Assembly (NCBI GenBank): GCA_964561495.1
Contig: CAZLPW010000018.1
Coordinates: forward strand, 1 to 34,266
Direction: 5' to 3'
Length of the DNA: 34,266 bases
Source of the DNA: CAZLPW01 sp964561495
Lineage (GTDB): Bacteria > Fidelibacterota > Marinisomatia > Marinisomatales > UBA1611
The notes below the pieces were generated by a model. The model was not told the DNA's origin. It did no database searches and saw only the letters and a list, made by a program, of their open reading frames with translations. This document shows, one piece after another, positions 8,788 through 16,199 of the stretch (within the stretch, counting starts at the first letter, position 1; each line of letters begins with the position of its first letter). The position numbers were made by a program, and so were the translations under genes.

Positions 8788-9355
8788 GAGGTTCTAGTTT
8801 TTTTACCCCAAGAAATAGAGTCAAGTTATGTTTTAAATCATGAATACTATCTTGTAATATTTCTAAACCATAAAGTTCAGCACACGCTTTATTCGCAATA
8901 ACGCCAACAGTTTTTGGCAATTTCCCTTCTGAAAGTCTTCGTGCAGCTTCTGCTGTATCGTCTTCTTCAATGAGGGGTCTTGCCCAAAAATGATCACTCA
9001 AATAATCCTTACACTGCCTAAGAGCCTGTTGATGGGAATGAATTTCTGTTATATCGCCCAAATTTATACCAGAGAGTCCAAGCAAATTTTGATCTACTGG
9101 TATATGAAACATTTCAAGAATTTCGCAACGATACTTAGCAAGAGCTTCTACACTTTCAATTACAACGCCACCTTGTGCATTCTCCATTGCAAAAACACCA
9201 TAATCAGTTTCACCTGTTTCAATACCTTTTAAAACTAGCTCAGATGAAATCTGATAAACTATTTTTATTTTTTCCAGACCATGATTATCAGCAAACTGGA
9301 GAGTAGCCTCTTCAGAGAAACTCCCTTTACCACCTTGAATTCCAATTGTTATCAT
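8780..9355 (-). CDS. pheA: Prephenate dehydratase, catalytic domain only
   Basis: Dehydrates and decarboxylates prephenate to phenylpyruvate (or arogenate to phenylalanine). The 191 residues cover just the catalytic domain: GSFSEEA (11-17), AMENAQGG with Asn59, SHQQALRQC with Ser107 and Gln114, TAEAA from Thr134, and the final HNLTLF (176-181). The usual N-x-T-R-F motif reads N-L-T-L-F: the catalytic Thr179 is kept but the following Arg is Leu180. The C-terminal ACT domain that normally mediates Phe feedback is missing; the protein ends ten residues after the motif. A clear AGGAG precedes ATG 9355, and the start overlaps trpA by 4 nt. Confidence 0.88.
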   Translation of the reverse strand: MITIGIQGGKGSFSEEATLQFADNHGLEKIKIVYQISSELVLKGIETGETDYGVFAMENAQGGVVIESVEALAKYRCEILEMFHIPVDQNLLGLSGINLGDITEIHSHQQALRQCKDYLSDHFWARPLIEEDDTAEAARRLSEGKLPKTVGVIANKACAELYGLEILQDSIHDLKHNLTLFLGVKKLEPHE

Positions 9356-10122
9356 ATTTCTCCTTTTAAACTTGTTACAAAATCATATGTCGCTTTTATA
9401 GGATCTTTATTTTCATCTAATTTTTTTATTATAGCTGACCCAACAACCGCACCATCCGAATATTTATTAAACCATTCTACATCTTCTCTGCTCCGGATTC
9501 CAAAACCAACCACAAATTTGCTGATACAATTATCTCGAACTCGATTTAAATAACTTAACAACTGATCTTTTGACGATAGGTTGTTTCCAGTAACACCTAA
9601 AATGCTCACAACATAAATAAGGTCACCAGATAATTTTGATATTTGTTCTATCCGCGCGTTATTAGTATTTGGAGCAACTAGCATTATAGGAGAAACCCCT
9701 TTAATTTTAGAAAATTCACAAAATGGTTTTGCTTCTTCATATGGAAGGTCAGATAAAATTAATCCATCAATACCAATTGAAACACATTCATCTAAGAATG
9801 TATCATGACCCCACTTTAAGATAGGGTTATAGTAACTCATAAGTGAAATGGGGATATCTGTTTTCTTTCTAATCTTTTCTACTTGGTCAAAAATAGTTTT
9901 TATTGTAATACCATTCTCCAAGGCTTTTTGACTAGAACGCTGTATTACAGGTCCATCAGCCTGAGGGTCTGAATAGGGAATCCCTATTTCAATCATATCG
10001 GCACCAGCATCAACCGCACTTAATACCAAATCAACTGTGCTTTCTAATTCAGGGTAACCAGCAGTGAAAAAAGGAATTAACTTTTCACTAGACTTTTCAA
10101 ATAGAGTTTGAATTCGATTCAA
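9352..10122 (-). CDS. trpA: Tryptophan synthase alpha subunit
   Basis: Cleaves indole-3-glycerol phosphate to indole and glyceraldehyde 3-phosphate in the alpha2beta2 complex with TrpB. The 256-residue length is normal. Seen: FTAGYP (19-24), and EIGIPYSDPQADGP with catalytic Glu45 and Asp56, the same 11-residue spacing as in E. coli; later VGFGIRS and GAVVGSAI form the phosphate site. The start is TTG at 10122, overlapping the trpB stop in TTGA; no ATG lies close enough downstream to be an alternative. It is the last of seven trp genes and leads directly into pheA. Confidence 0.97.
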   Translation of the reverse strand: MNRIQTLFEKSSEKLIPFFTAGYPELESTVDLVLSAVDAGADMIEIGIPYSDPQADGPVIQRSSQKALENGITIKTIFDQVEKIRKKTDIPISLMSYYNPILKWGHDTFLDECVSIGIDGLILSDLPYEEAKPFCEFSKIKGVSPIMLVAPNTNNARIEQISKLSGDLIYVVSILGVTGNNLSSKDQLLSYLNRVRDNCISKFVVGFGIRSREDVEWFNKYSDGAVVGSAIIKKLDENKDPIKATYDFVTSLKGEI

Positions 10123-11345
10123 ATATTAACTCCTGTTGCTTCGGCAACCGTGTTTACATCCTTATCACCTCGACCAGATAAACAAACTATCACATGTTCA
10201 TTTTTTGAAATACCATTATTTTTCTGTTTTAAATAAGCTAACGCGTGGGCTGTCTCAAGTGCGGGAAGAATTCCTTCTTTTTCAGATAGCCATCGAAGAG
10301 CAGAAATTGCTTCATTGTCTGTAGCTGAAAAATATCTAACCCGCTTTGCTTCATTAAGGTAACTGTGCTCTGGACCAACACCAGGATAATCCAAGCCTGC
10401 AGAAATTGAATGAGCATTAACAACTTGGCCATCTTGATCCTGCAGTAGATTAGATGCAGCACCATGAAGAACACCAAAATCACCTTTAGTAAGTGTAGCT
10501 GCATGTCTGTCAGTGTTTAAACCTTCTCCTGCTGCCTCTACACCAACTATTTCTACACTGTCTCCTAGAAAGGGATAAAAAAGCCCCATAGCATTGGAAC
10601 CACCACCAACGCATGCAACAAGTCGATTAGGTAGAGTCAAATTAGTTTGTTCAAAGAATTGTTTTTTTGCTTCTATACCTATTACAGACTGAAAATCACG
10701 CACAATCATTGGATAAGGATGAGGACCAACCGCAGAACCTATAATATAATAGGTAGATTCTACATTTGTTACCCAATCTCTCATTGCTTCATTCATAGCA
10801 TCTTTTAAAGTTCTACTACCTGAAGATACAGAACAAACTCTAGCACCCATTAGATTCATTTTAAAAACATTTAGTTTTTGACGCATAATGTCTTCTTCGC
10901 CCATGTAAATAACACATTCTAATCCAAAACGAGCAGCAACGGTTGCAGTAGCTACACCATGTTGGCCTGCACCTGTTTCAGCAATTATTCGTTTTTTACC
11001 CATAAGATTCGCTAACAAAATTTGACCCAAAGCGTTATTTATTTTATGAGCACCAGTGTGGTTTAAATCTTCACGTTTTAGCCAAATATTAAAACCAAGG
11101 TCATTAGATATACGTTCCGCAAAATAAAGAGGAGTCCTGCGCCCAGAATAATGCTTAAGTAGTTTTTTTAATTGACTTTTAAATGTAGTATCTTTTTTTG
11201 CTTCATTATATTTTTGTTCAAGGTCTTTTAATCCTGACACTAATGTCTCTGGTACAAATGCTCCCCCAAACTGATTAAAATGACCCTTTTTATCAGGGAA
11301 ATTATAATTTTTAAAATTATCATCCATATGTAAATCCAGTGTCAT
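10119..11345 (-). CDS. trpB: Tryptophan synthase beta subunit
   Basis: PLP enzyme joining indole and serine to make tryptophan. The 408 residues fit the TrpB1 family that pairs with TrpA. Seen: FGGAFVPE (26-33), the PLP lysine Lys101 in HTGAHKINNA, AETGAGQHG (122-130) and phosphate-binding GGGSNA (247-252). Start ATG at 11345 overlaps the trpF end by 26 nt, the largest overlap in the operon; a second in-frame ATG at 11327 would reduce this to 8 nt, and neither has an ideally spaced Shine-Dalgarno (GAGGTGAT lies 12-13 nt before the first). Confidence 0.97.
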   Translation of the reverse strand: MTLDLHMDDNFKNYNFPDKKGHFNQFGGAFVPETLVSGLKDLEQKYNEAKKDTTFKSQLKKLLKHYSGRRTPLYFAERISNDLGFNIWLKREDLNHTGAHKINNALGQILLANLMGKKRIIAETGAGQHGVATATVAARFGLECVIYMGEEDIMRQKLNVFKMNLMGARVCSVSSGSRTLKDAMNEAMRDWVTNVESTYYIIGSAVGPHPYPMIVRDFQSVIGIEAKKQFFEQTNLTLPNRLVACVGGGSNAMGLFYPFLGDSVEIVGVEAAGEGLNTDRHAATLTKGDFGVLHGAASNLLQDQDGQVVNAHSISAGLDYPGVGPEHSYLNEAKRVRYFSATDNEAISALRWLSEKEGILPALETAHALAYLKQKNNGISKNEHVIVCLSGRGDKDVNTVAEATGVNI

Positions 11346-11952
11346 TTGTGTTTTTTATCACCTCAAATAATTGTTTCATTTTATAATGATCTTTTTGTCC
11401 AATAGAAGATTCAATGCCACTGCTTATGTCAACAGCAACAGGATTCAAAAAAGAAATTGCTTCTAAAATATTTTCTTGATTAAGGCCACCAGACAATAAA
11501 ATATTTTGTTTAGTTTTTATATTAATTAGTGACCAATCAAATGTTTTCCCAGTTCCACCATATTTAACTTTTGAAAAGCTATCTAATAAAATGCCATTAA
11601 CTTTATATTGATTTAATATTTGTAAGCTTAATTTATTTTTTACTCGTATTGCCTTAATAATAGGCACAGAAAAATTTTTACAGAATTCTGGTGACTCATC
11701 GCCATGCAGTTGAATCATATTCAATGGAACCAGATCAATTGCATGATTAATAAATTCTTTTGAATGATTAACAAAGACACCTACAACAGCAACTTTATGG
11801 GAAACCTTTTCACAAATTAATTTTGCTTCTGAAAGTGAAATGTATCTCTGACTTTTTCTATAAAAAATGAAACCTATTGCAGAAGCTCCGAGATTTACCG
11901 CCTCAATCGCATCAGATTTATTTGTAATTCCGCAAATTTTTATTGGGATCAT
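11320..11952 (-). CDS. trpF: Phosphoribosylanthranilate isomerase
   Basis: Amadori rearrangement of phosphoribosylanthranilate, the third tryptophan step after anthranilate formation and transfer. The 210 residues match a stand-alone TrpF. Seen: catalytic Cys7 in KICGIT, QLHGDE (81-86), the general acid Asp124 in LLDSF, GGTGKTFDW (132-140) and LSGGLN near the phosphate site. The start is ATG at 11952, overlapping trpC by 4 nt. TrpC and TrpF are separate proteins here, unlike the E. coli fusion. Confidence 0.95.
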   Translation of the reverse strand: MIPIKICGITNKSDAIEAVNLGASAIGFIFYRKSQRYISLSEAKLICEKVSHKVAVVGVFVNHSKEFINHAIDLVPLNMIQLHGDESPEFCKNFSVPIIKAIRVKNKLSLQILNQYKVNGILLDSFSKVKYGGTGKTFDWSLINIKTKQNILLSGGLNQENILEAISFLNPVAVDISSGIESSIGQKDHYKMKQLFEVIKNTNDTGFTYG

Positions 11953-12710
11953 TCTGACCCCTCAATTAATATTTCTAGTGCTTTTCCTGGGTTACCAGTT
12001 TTCATTAAGGAAGTACCAATTAGCACCGCATCATAGCCTAGATTAGAGATGTGTTTGAGGTCATCATTGCAACTTATTCCACTCTCTGCAATTTTTATTG
12101 AACTAGAAGGAATTATAGAACCAATCTCAACAAAAGCATTAATGTCTGTTTTCATCGTCTTTAAATCACGACAATTCACTCCTATAATATCTGGTGCTAT
12201 TTCAGAAAGAATTTCAGCGTTTTCTTTTGTGTGACACTCAATGATGGTCTCTAGATTAAGCTCTTTACCAAAATCAGTAAGCGATGACATTAGATTAGTA
12301 TCTAAAAGCTCAGATATCAAAAGAAAAGCATCTGCACCTGCATTCCTAGCTTGTGCGATTTGGTATTTGCTAATTATAAAATCTTTTCTAATTACAGGAA
12401 TAGAAACTGCATTCTTTACAGACTCCAAAATTTCTATACTACCTCCAAAATATTTTTCATCCGTGAGTATTGATATTGCTTTAGCACCAGCAGATTGATA
12501 ATCTTTAGCTATTTGGACAGGATCAGCATTTGGGAATATATCACCCTCACTAGGAGATTTCATTTTAATCTCAGCAATTACGGAAAGGCCTGGAGTCGAT
12601 AAAGATTTTTTTAAGCTCAGAGTATTTAATGGTCGATTATCGAAACTTTTTATAGCTCTATTAGAAAGTTCTTTCTTTTTAGTTTCAATTATTTTATCAA
12701 GAAAATTCAT
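11949..12710 (-). CDS. trpC: Indole-3-glycerol-phosphate synthase
   Basis: Ring closure giving indole-3-glycerol phosphate, the substrate of TrpA. The 253-residue length fits. Seen: VIAEIKMKSPSEGDI with Glu47 and Lys49, catalytic-region Lys109 in VIRKDFI, IIGVNCRDL, SGI and AVLIGTSLM near the phosphate site. Start ATG at 12710 overlaps the trpD stop by 4 nt. The residues lining the active site look complete. Confidence 0.96.
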   Translation of the reverse strand: MNFLDKIIETKKKELSNRAIKSFDNRPLNTLSLKKSLSTPGLSVIAEIKMKSPSEGDIFPNADPVQIAKDYQSAGAKAISILTDEKYFGGSIEILESVKNAVSIPVIRKDFIISKYQIAQARNAGADAFLLISELLDTNLMSSLTDFGKELNLETIIECHTKENAEILSEIAPDIIGVNCRDLKTMKTDINAFVEIGSIIPSSSIKIAESGISCNDDLKHISNLGYDAVLIGTSLMKTGNPGKALEILIEGSE

Positions 12711-13702
12711 TCTGCTAGTCTCCTCAAAATATCTAAAGCTGAACCAGAATCAACTGAATCGGTTGCTTTCTTGAATCCTTCTCTTAAATCTTTTGCCTTA
12801 CCTCCAACAACAATTCCTGCAGCAGCATTTAACAAAACAATATCTCTCTTAGGGCCTTTTTCACCACTTAAAATTTTTATTGAAATATTAGCATTTTTTT
12901 CTGCACCCCCGCCCTTCAGATCATCAATAGAGGCAATATTAATTCCCAAATCTAATGGATTGAATTCATAAGTATTTACTGAGCCTCCATTTACAACTTG
13001 GCTAATTTTGGTTTTCGTGGTTGTAGATATTTCATCTAAACCATCTCTTCCATGAAATACCATAATATTGGTAGAATCAAGTCTTTTAAGAACCTTTGCC
13101 TGCAATTCGGTTAGTTCTGGATCAAATATTCCCATAGCTTGAGCTTTTACATCGGCAGGGTTGCAAAGTGGACCTAAAATATTATAAACGGTTCTAATTG
13201 CTAATGATTTTCTTGCATTTATAGCGTATTTCATTGCTGGATGGTATAAAGGAGCAAACATAAAACCCAGACCGAGATTATCTATATTTTCTGCAGATTT
13301 TTCTGGTGGTAGATCAATCGGAATACCAAGTGCTTGGAGTAAATCCGCAGATCCAGACCTAGATGTCATAGACCTGTTACCATGCTTTGCAACATGTACT
13401 CCTGAACCAGCTACTACGAATGATGCGACAGTAGAGATATTGAATGTCCCCAATGAATCTCCTCCTGTACCACACAGATCTATAGCAGGATAACTTAAAG
13501 AAATTTTTAACATTTTTTCTCTCATTGCAGCTACAAAACCAGTTATTTCATCTACTGTCTCACCTTTAGCCCGTAGCGCTATTAATATCCCTGCAATCTG
13601 AATGTCATTATACTCTCCTGACATAATTGAAGACATCAAGCTATAAGCCTGTTCCTGATCAAGATGTTTTTTGCTGAGTAATTGTTCTAATATATCTTTC
13701 AT
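12707..13702 (-). CDS. trpD: Anthranilate phosphoribosyltransferase
   Basis: Transfers phosphoribose from PRPP to anthranilate. From ATG 13702 the protein has 331 residues. Seen: GTGGD (78-82), NIST (88-91), KHGNR (106-110) and GSAD (117-120), the PRPP and anthranilate-site motifs. An in-frame TTG at 13708 would give a TTGA overlap with trpG as at other junctions here, but the ATG gives the family's usual N-terminus (MKDILEQL), so I chose it. It is not fused to TrpG. Confidence 0.95.
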   Translation of the reverse strand: MKDILEQLLSKKHLDQEQAYSLMSSIMSGEYNDIQIAGILIALRAKGETVDEITGFVAAMREKMLKISLSYPAIDLCGTGGDSLGTFNISTVASFVVAGSGVHVAKHGNRSMTSRSGSADLLQALGIPIDLPPEKSAENIDNLGLGFMFAPLYHPAMKYAINARKSLAIRTVYNILGPLCNPADVKAQAMGIFDPELTELQAKVLKRLDSTNIMVFHGRDGLDEISTTTKTKISQVVNGGSVNTYEFNPLDLGINIASIDDLKGGGAEKNANISIKILSGEKGPKRDIVLLNAAAGIVVGGKAKDLREGFKKATDSVDSGSALDILRRLAE

Positions 13703-13704
13703 AA

Positions 13705-14268
13705 TCAAATACTTAAAAAGTTTTGAATAATTTTTGCTCCAAATTCGGTAGCTATAGATTCAGGGTGGAATTGAACACCTAGTATTGGTTTTGATTGATG
13801 CTCAATAGACATTATAATACCATTTTCAAGTTCAGATGTTATTTTTAGATCTTTTGGAAAAGATTTTTGATCCGCAACCAAAGAATGATATCTAGTTGCA
13901 ATAAATGCTTCCTCTACACCATAGAACAACTTGGATCCATCATGTATTACTCTTGAAGTTTTTCCATGAACAATTTCTGATGAATTTATAACTTTACCTC
14001 CATAAGCTAAAATAATTGCTTGGTGACCAAGACAAACTCCTAAAATTGGAATATTATTTTCATATGCTCTAATCGTATCAATACAATTACCAGCTTGCTC
14101 TGGTCTGCCTGGTCCTGGAGATATTACAATGTGTGATGGTTTCCATTCTTGAATATCATTTAAATGATATTTATCATTCCGGACAATCATAATGTCTGGA
14201 TTAATCAAACCAATGCATTGTACCAAGTTATAGGTAAATGAATCATAGTTATCTATAACCAATATCAT
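13705..14268 (-). CDS. trpG: Anthranilate synthase component II (glutamine amidotransferase)
   Basis: Supplies ammonia from glutamine to TrpE. The 187 residues form a class I glutamine amidotransferase with the triad Cys79 (GVCLGHQ), His168 and Glu170 (VQFHPES), plus DNYDSFTYN (6-14) and ISPGPGRP (49-56). Small stand-alone proteins like this are often shared with 4-amino-4-deoxychorismate synthase for folate, but the location directly after trpE (4 nt overlap) points to tryptophan synthesis. Confidence 0.96.
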   Translation of the reverse strand: MILVIDNYDSFTYNLVQCIGLINPDIMIVRNDKYHLNDIQEWKPSHIVISPGPGRPEQAGNCIDTIRAYENNIPILGVCLGHQAIILAYGGKVINSSEIVHGKTSRVIHDGSKLFYGVEEAFIATRYHSLVADQKSFPKDLKITSELENGIIMSIEHQSKPILGVQFHPESIATEFGAKIIQNFLSI

Positions 14269-15746
14269 GAAACAAGTCCATTTTCTGCAAAATCAATAGC
14301 CGTCATAATAGCCTTAGCTTTGTCTACTGTCTCTTGATATTCTTTAGATGGGTCAGAATCAAAAACAATTCCCGCACCTGATTGAAAATATACTTTACCA
14401 TCTTTCATAATCATTGTCCGAATTACAATACATGTATTTACATTTCCTGCAAAATCAAAAAATCCTAAAGCACCTGAATAAACATCTCTACGATCAGGCT
14501 CAAGTTCATAAATTATTTCCATAGCGCGTATCTTTGGTGCTCCCGTAACAGTTCCTGCTGGGAAGCCACTCATTAGTGCATCAAACTGATCCTTATTTTC
14601 AACTAATCTGCGAGTATCATTTGAGACAATATGCATTAGATGAGAATAATTTTCTATAATCATTTTCTCAGGAATTGATATTGATCCGAACTCAGATACT
14701 CTACCCACATCATTTCTCCCTAAATCCAGGAGCATCAGATGCTCTGCCTTTTCCTTTTCATTATTTAATAGTTCTTCGGCCAACTTTTTGTCTTCTTTTT
14801 TAGTTTTTCCACGTTGTCTTGTCCCAGCTAAGGGCCTAATCTCCATTTTATTTTCTTGAACTTTGACTAATAATTCAGGAGAAGCACCTATAATATCAAA
14901 ATCATTTATTTTAAGGTGAAACATATAAGGAGATGGATTAATAGTTCTTAGCGAACGATATAACGTAACTGGTTCTACTTTGGTTTTTCTTTTAAACCTT
15001 TGACTAAGAACTAATTGAAAAACATCTCCATTAATAATATAATCTTTGGCTTTTAAGACTGCTGATTCAAACTTTTTTTGTGTAAAATTTGATGATACTT
15101 TACTCTTAGTATATTGGACTGGTGTTTGATAGTCTACGTAAGTATGTAACTTCTCGCCTAGAGAATCAATACGACGATGTGCAGAGTCAAATTGTTTTTT
15201 AAGATCAATTTCTTTATCAATATTTACATTAGCAATAACTAGTGCAGAACCTTTTAAATGATCAAAAGCAATCATATCTTCAAAAAGCATAAAGATAGAG
15301 TCGGGTTCATGTATTGCAGAACTTTTATGTATTGGTACATCTTCCACCCAAGAAATTGTTTCATAGCCTAGATAACCAACTAACCCACCAGTAAAGGAAG
15401 GTATGCCCTGAATTTTTTGAGTTTTATAACGAGATTGTTCCTCCCTGAGTAAATCAATAAACGGAGCATCTACGATCTCATACCCACCATTTTCATGAAT
15501 TATACTTTCCCCATTTTTGTGAATGAAAATTTTTTGTGGATTTATACCAACATAAGAATATCTTGAATATTGATTCCCTTTTTCCACAGACTCAAGCAAA
15601 AATGCATAATCCGAAGTTTGACTAAGATAAACCCAAGCCGAAACAGGTGTAAGCAAATCTGCGAGTATTCTCTTATACACCTGAATAGTGCCAGACTTGT
15701 TCGCAAGTTTTTCAAATTCTTTAAATGTAAGTTGTGTTTTGTTCAT
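14265..15746 (-). CDS. trpE: Anthranilate synthase component I
   Basis: Forms anthranilate from chorismate with TrpG. From ATG 15746 the protein has 493 residues. Seen: the tryptophan-binding LLES at 50-53 and NPSPYM at 270-275, so feedback inhibition by tryptophan is expected; then GTRQRG, HLMLLDLGRNDVG, FPAGTVTGAPK and GAGIVFDSDP, the chorismate-utilising catalytic core. The frame stays open to an upstream ATG at 15827, but that stretch is the attenuator, so the later ATG is right. No well-placed Shine-Dalgarno precedes it: only 7 nt separate the attenuator U-tract from the start codon. Confidence 0.97.
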   Translation of the reverse strand: MNKTQLTFKEFEKLANKSGTIQVYKRILADLLTPVSAWVYLSQTSDYAFLLESVEKGNQYSRYSYVGINPQKIFIHKNGESIIHENGGYEIVDAPFIDLLREEQSRYKTQKIQGIPSFTGGLVGYLGYETISWVEDVPIHKSSAIHEPDSIFMLFEDMIAFDHLKGSALVIANVNIDKEIDLKKQFDSAHRRIDSLGEKLHTYVDYQTPVQYTKSKVSSNFTQKKFESAVLKAKDYIINGDVFQLVLSQRFKRKTKVEPVTLYRSLRTINPSPYMFHLKINDFDIIGASPELLVKVQENKMEIRPLAGTRQRGKTKKEDKKLAEELLNNEKEKAEHLMLLDLGRNDVGRVSEFGSISIPEKMIIENYSHLMHIVSNDTRRLVENKDQFDALMSGFPAGTVTGAPKIRAMEIIYELEPDRRDVYSGALGFFDFAGNVNTCIVIRTMIMKDGKVYFQSGAGIVFDSDPSKEYQETVDKAKAIMTAIDFAENGLVS

Positions 15747-15753
15747 TTTATAT

Positions 15754-15781
15754 AAAAAAAAACCCTGGCTTTTCCAGGGTT
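15754..15781 (-). terminator. Intrinsic terminator of the trp/aro attenuator
   Basis: On the minus strand AACCCTGG (15781-15774), loop AAAAG, then CCAGGGTT (15768-15761) forms a perfect 8-bp stem followed by an unbroken T run through 15754. It lies between the leader frame and trpE, so it can stop transcription before the first structural gene. Its 5' arm is shared with a competing upstream stem. Confidence 0.92.
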
Positions 15782-15823
15782 CGTGTAGTTTAAATATGTA
15801 AATTGTACTACTACAAGAGCCCC
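15776..15823 (-). promoter_or_regulatory. Candidate antiterminator stem of the trp/aro attenuator
   Basis: GGGGCTCTTGTAGT (15823-15810) can pair with ACTACACGAACCCT (15789-15776): 12 of 14 positions pair (one G-U, mismatches at 15816/15783 and 15819/15780) around a 20-nt loop. The 3' arm takes six bases of the terminator's 5' arm, so the two structures exclude each other. The 5' arm covers the last leader codons and its stop codon, so a ribosome that finishes the leader would block it, and one stalled on the upstream aromatic codons would leave it free. Drawn by eye, without energy calculation. Confidence 0.7.
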
Positions 15824-15879
15824 CCATAGCTAAAGTAAAAATAAAATCCCCAGATTTTCTCTATTAATTGATGGATCAT
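15811..15879 (-). CDS. Aromatic-amino-acid leader peptide of the trp/aro operon
   Basis: A 22-codon frame ATG...TAG ahead of trpE. Residues 10-18 read W-G-F-Y-F-Y-F-S-Y (codons TGG, TTT, TAT, TTT, TAC, TTT, TAT), seven aromatic residues in nine, followed by Gly-Gly-Leu-Leu and stop. The aromatic block is immediately upstream of the antiterminator arm, the classic arrangement of a ribosome-mediated attenuator. Trp, Phe and Tyr codons are all present, matching an operon that makes all three. Weak points: no Shine-Dalgarno is visible before the ATG, and TTT/TAT codons are favoured by AT-rich DNA. Placement and the two competing stems argue against chance. Confidence 0.75.
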   Translation of the reverse strand: MIHQLIEKIWGFYFYFSYGGLL

Positions 15880-15909
15880 AATGTACTATATTATCTTATT
15901 GAATAATTA

Positions 15910-16194
15910 TTAGCTAATATTATTTTCAGCATTTTGCATCTTTTTTGAGAAATTAAATATTTCTTTAAATATAGATCTAATTGCCTTGGCATCTATCGAG
16001 GCTAGGATCTTTCTTGAAATTCTATTTATAATTTGTTTTTCTCTTTCTGGATTACTTATCGGAATATTATTCTTATATTTAATTTTCCCAATCTTTCGAG
16101 ATAGTTTAAAACGTTCTAATAATAGTTTTAATATTTTATCATCATATTTATTTATGGCTAAACGTATTTCCTCAATTTCTTTTTTGTCAAACAT
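15910..16194 (-). CDS. Chorismate mutase (AroQ fold, stand-alone)
   Basis: Rearranges chorismate to prephenate, the entry to Phe and Tyr. The 94 residues form an all-helical AroQ-type mutase. Active-site positions line up one for one with the E. coli domain: Arg11, Arg28, Lys39, Arg51 and Glu52, with Gln87 near the usual Gln88; Asp48 is Asn here. There is no signal peptide, so it is cytoplasmic. It ends 30 nt upstream of the leader peptide and begins 5 nt after the M55 peptidase gene, so it supplies the one step missing from the main operon while lying before its attenuator. The small size recalls the mycobacterial mutase that is activated by class II DAHP synthase; such a complex is inference. 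Confidence 0.92.
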   Translation of the reverse strand: MFDKKEIEEIRLAINKYDDKILKLLLERFKLSRKIGKIKYKNNIPISNPEREKQIINRISRKILASIDAKAIRSIFKEIFNFSKKMQNAENNIS

Positions 16195-16199
16195 AATTA

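Noticed and set aside
13703..13708. TTG start of trpD at 13708
   Set aside because: Possible, but ATG 13702 gives the family N-terminus; the TTG would add only two residues.
15747..15827. N-terminal extension of TrpE from ATG 15827
   Set aside because: The 27 extra codons translate the antiterminator and terminator sequence; TrpE homology begins after ATG 15746.
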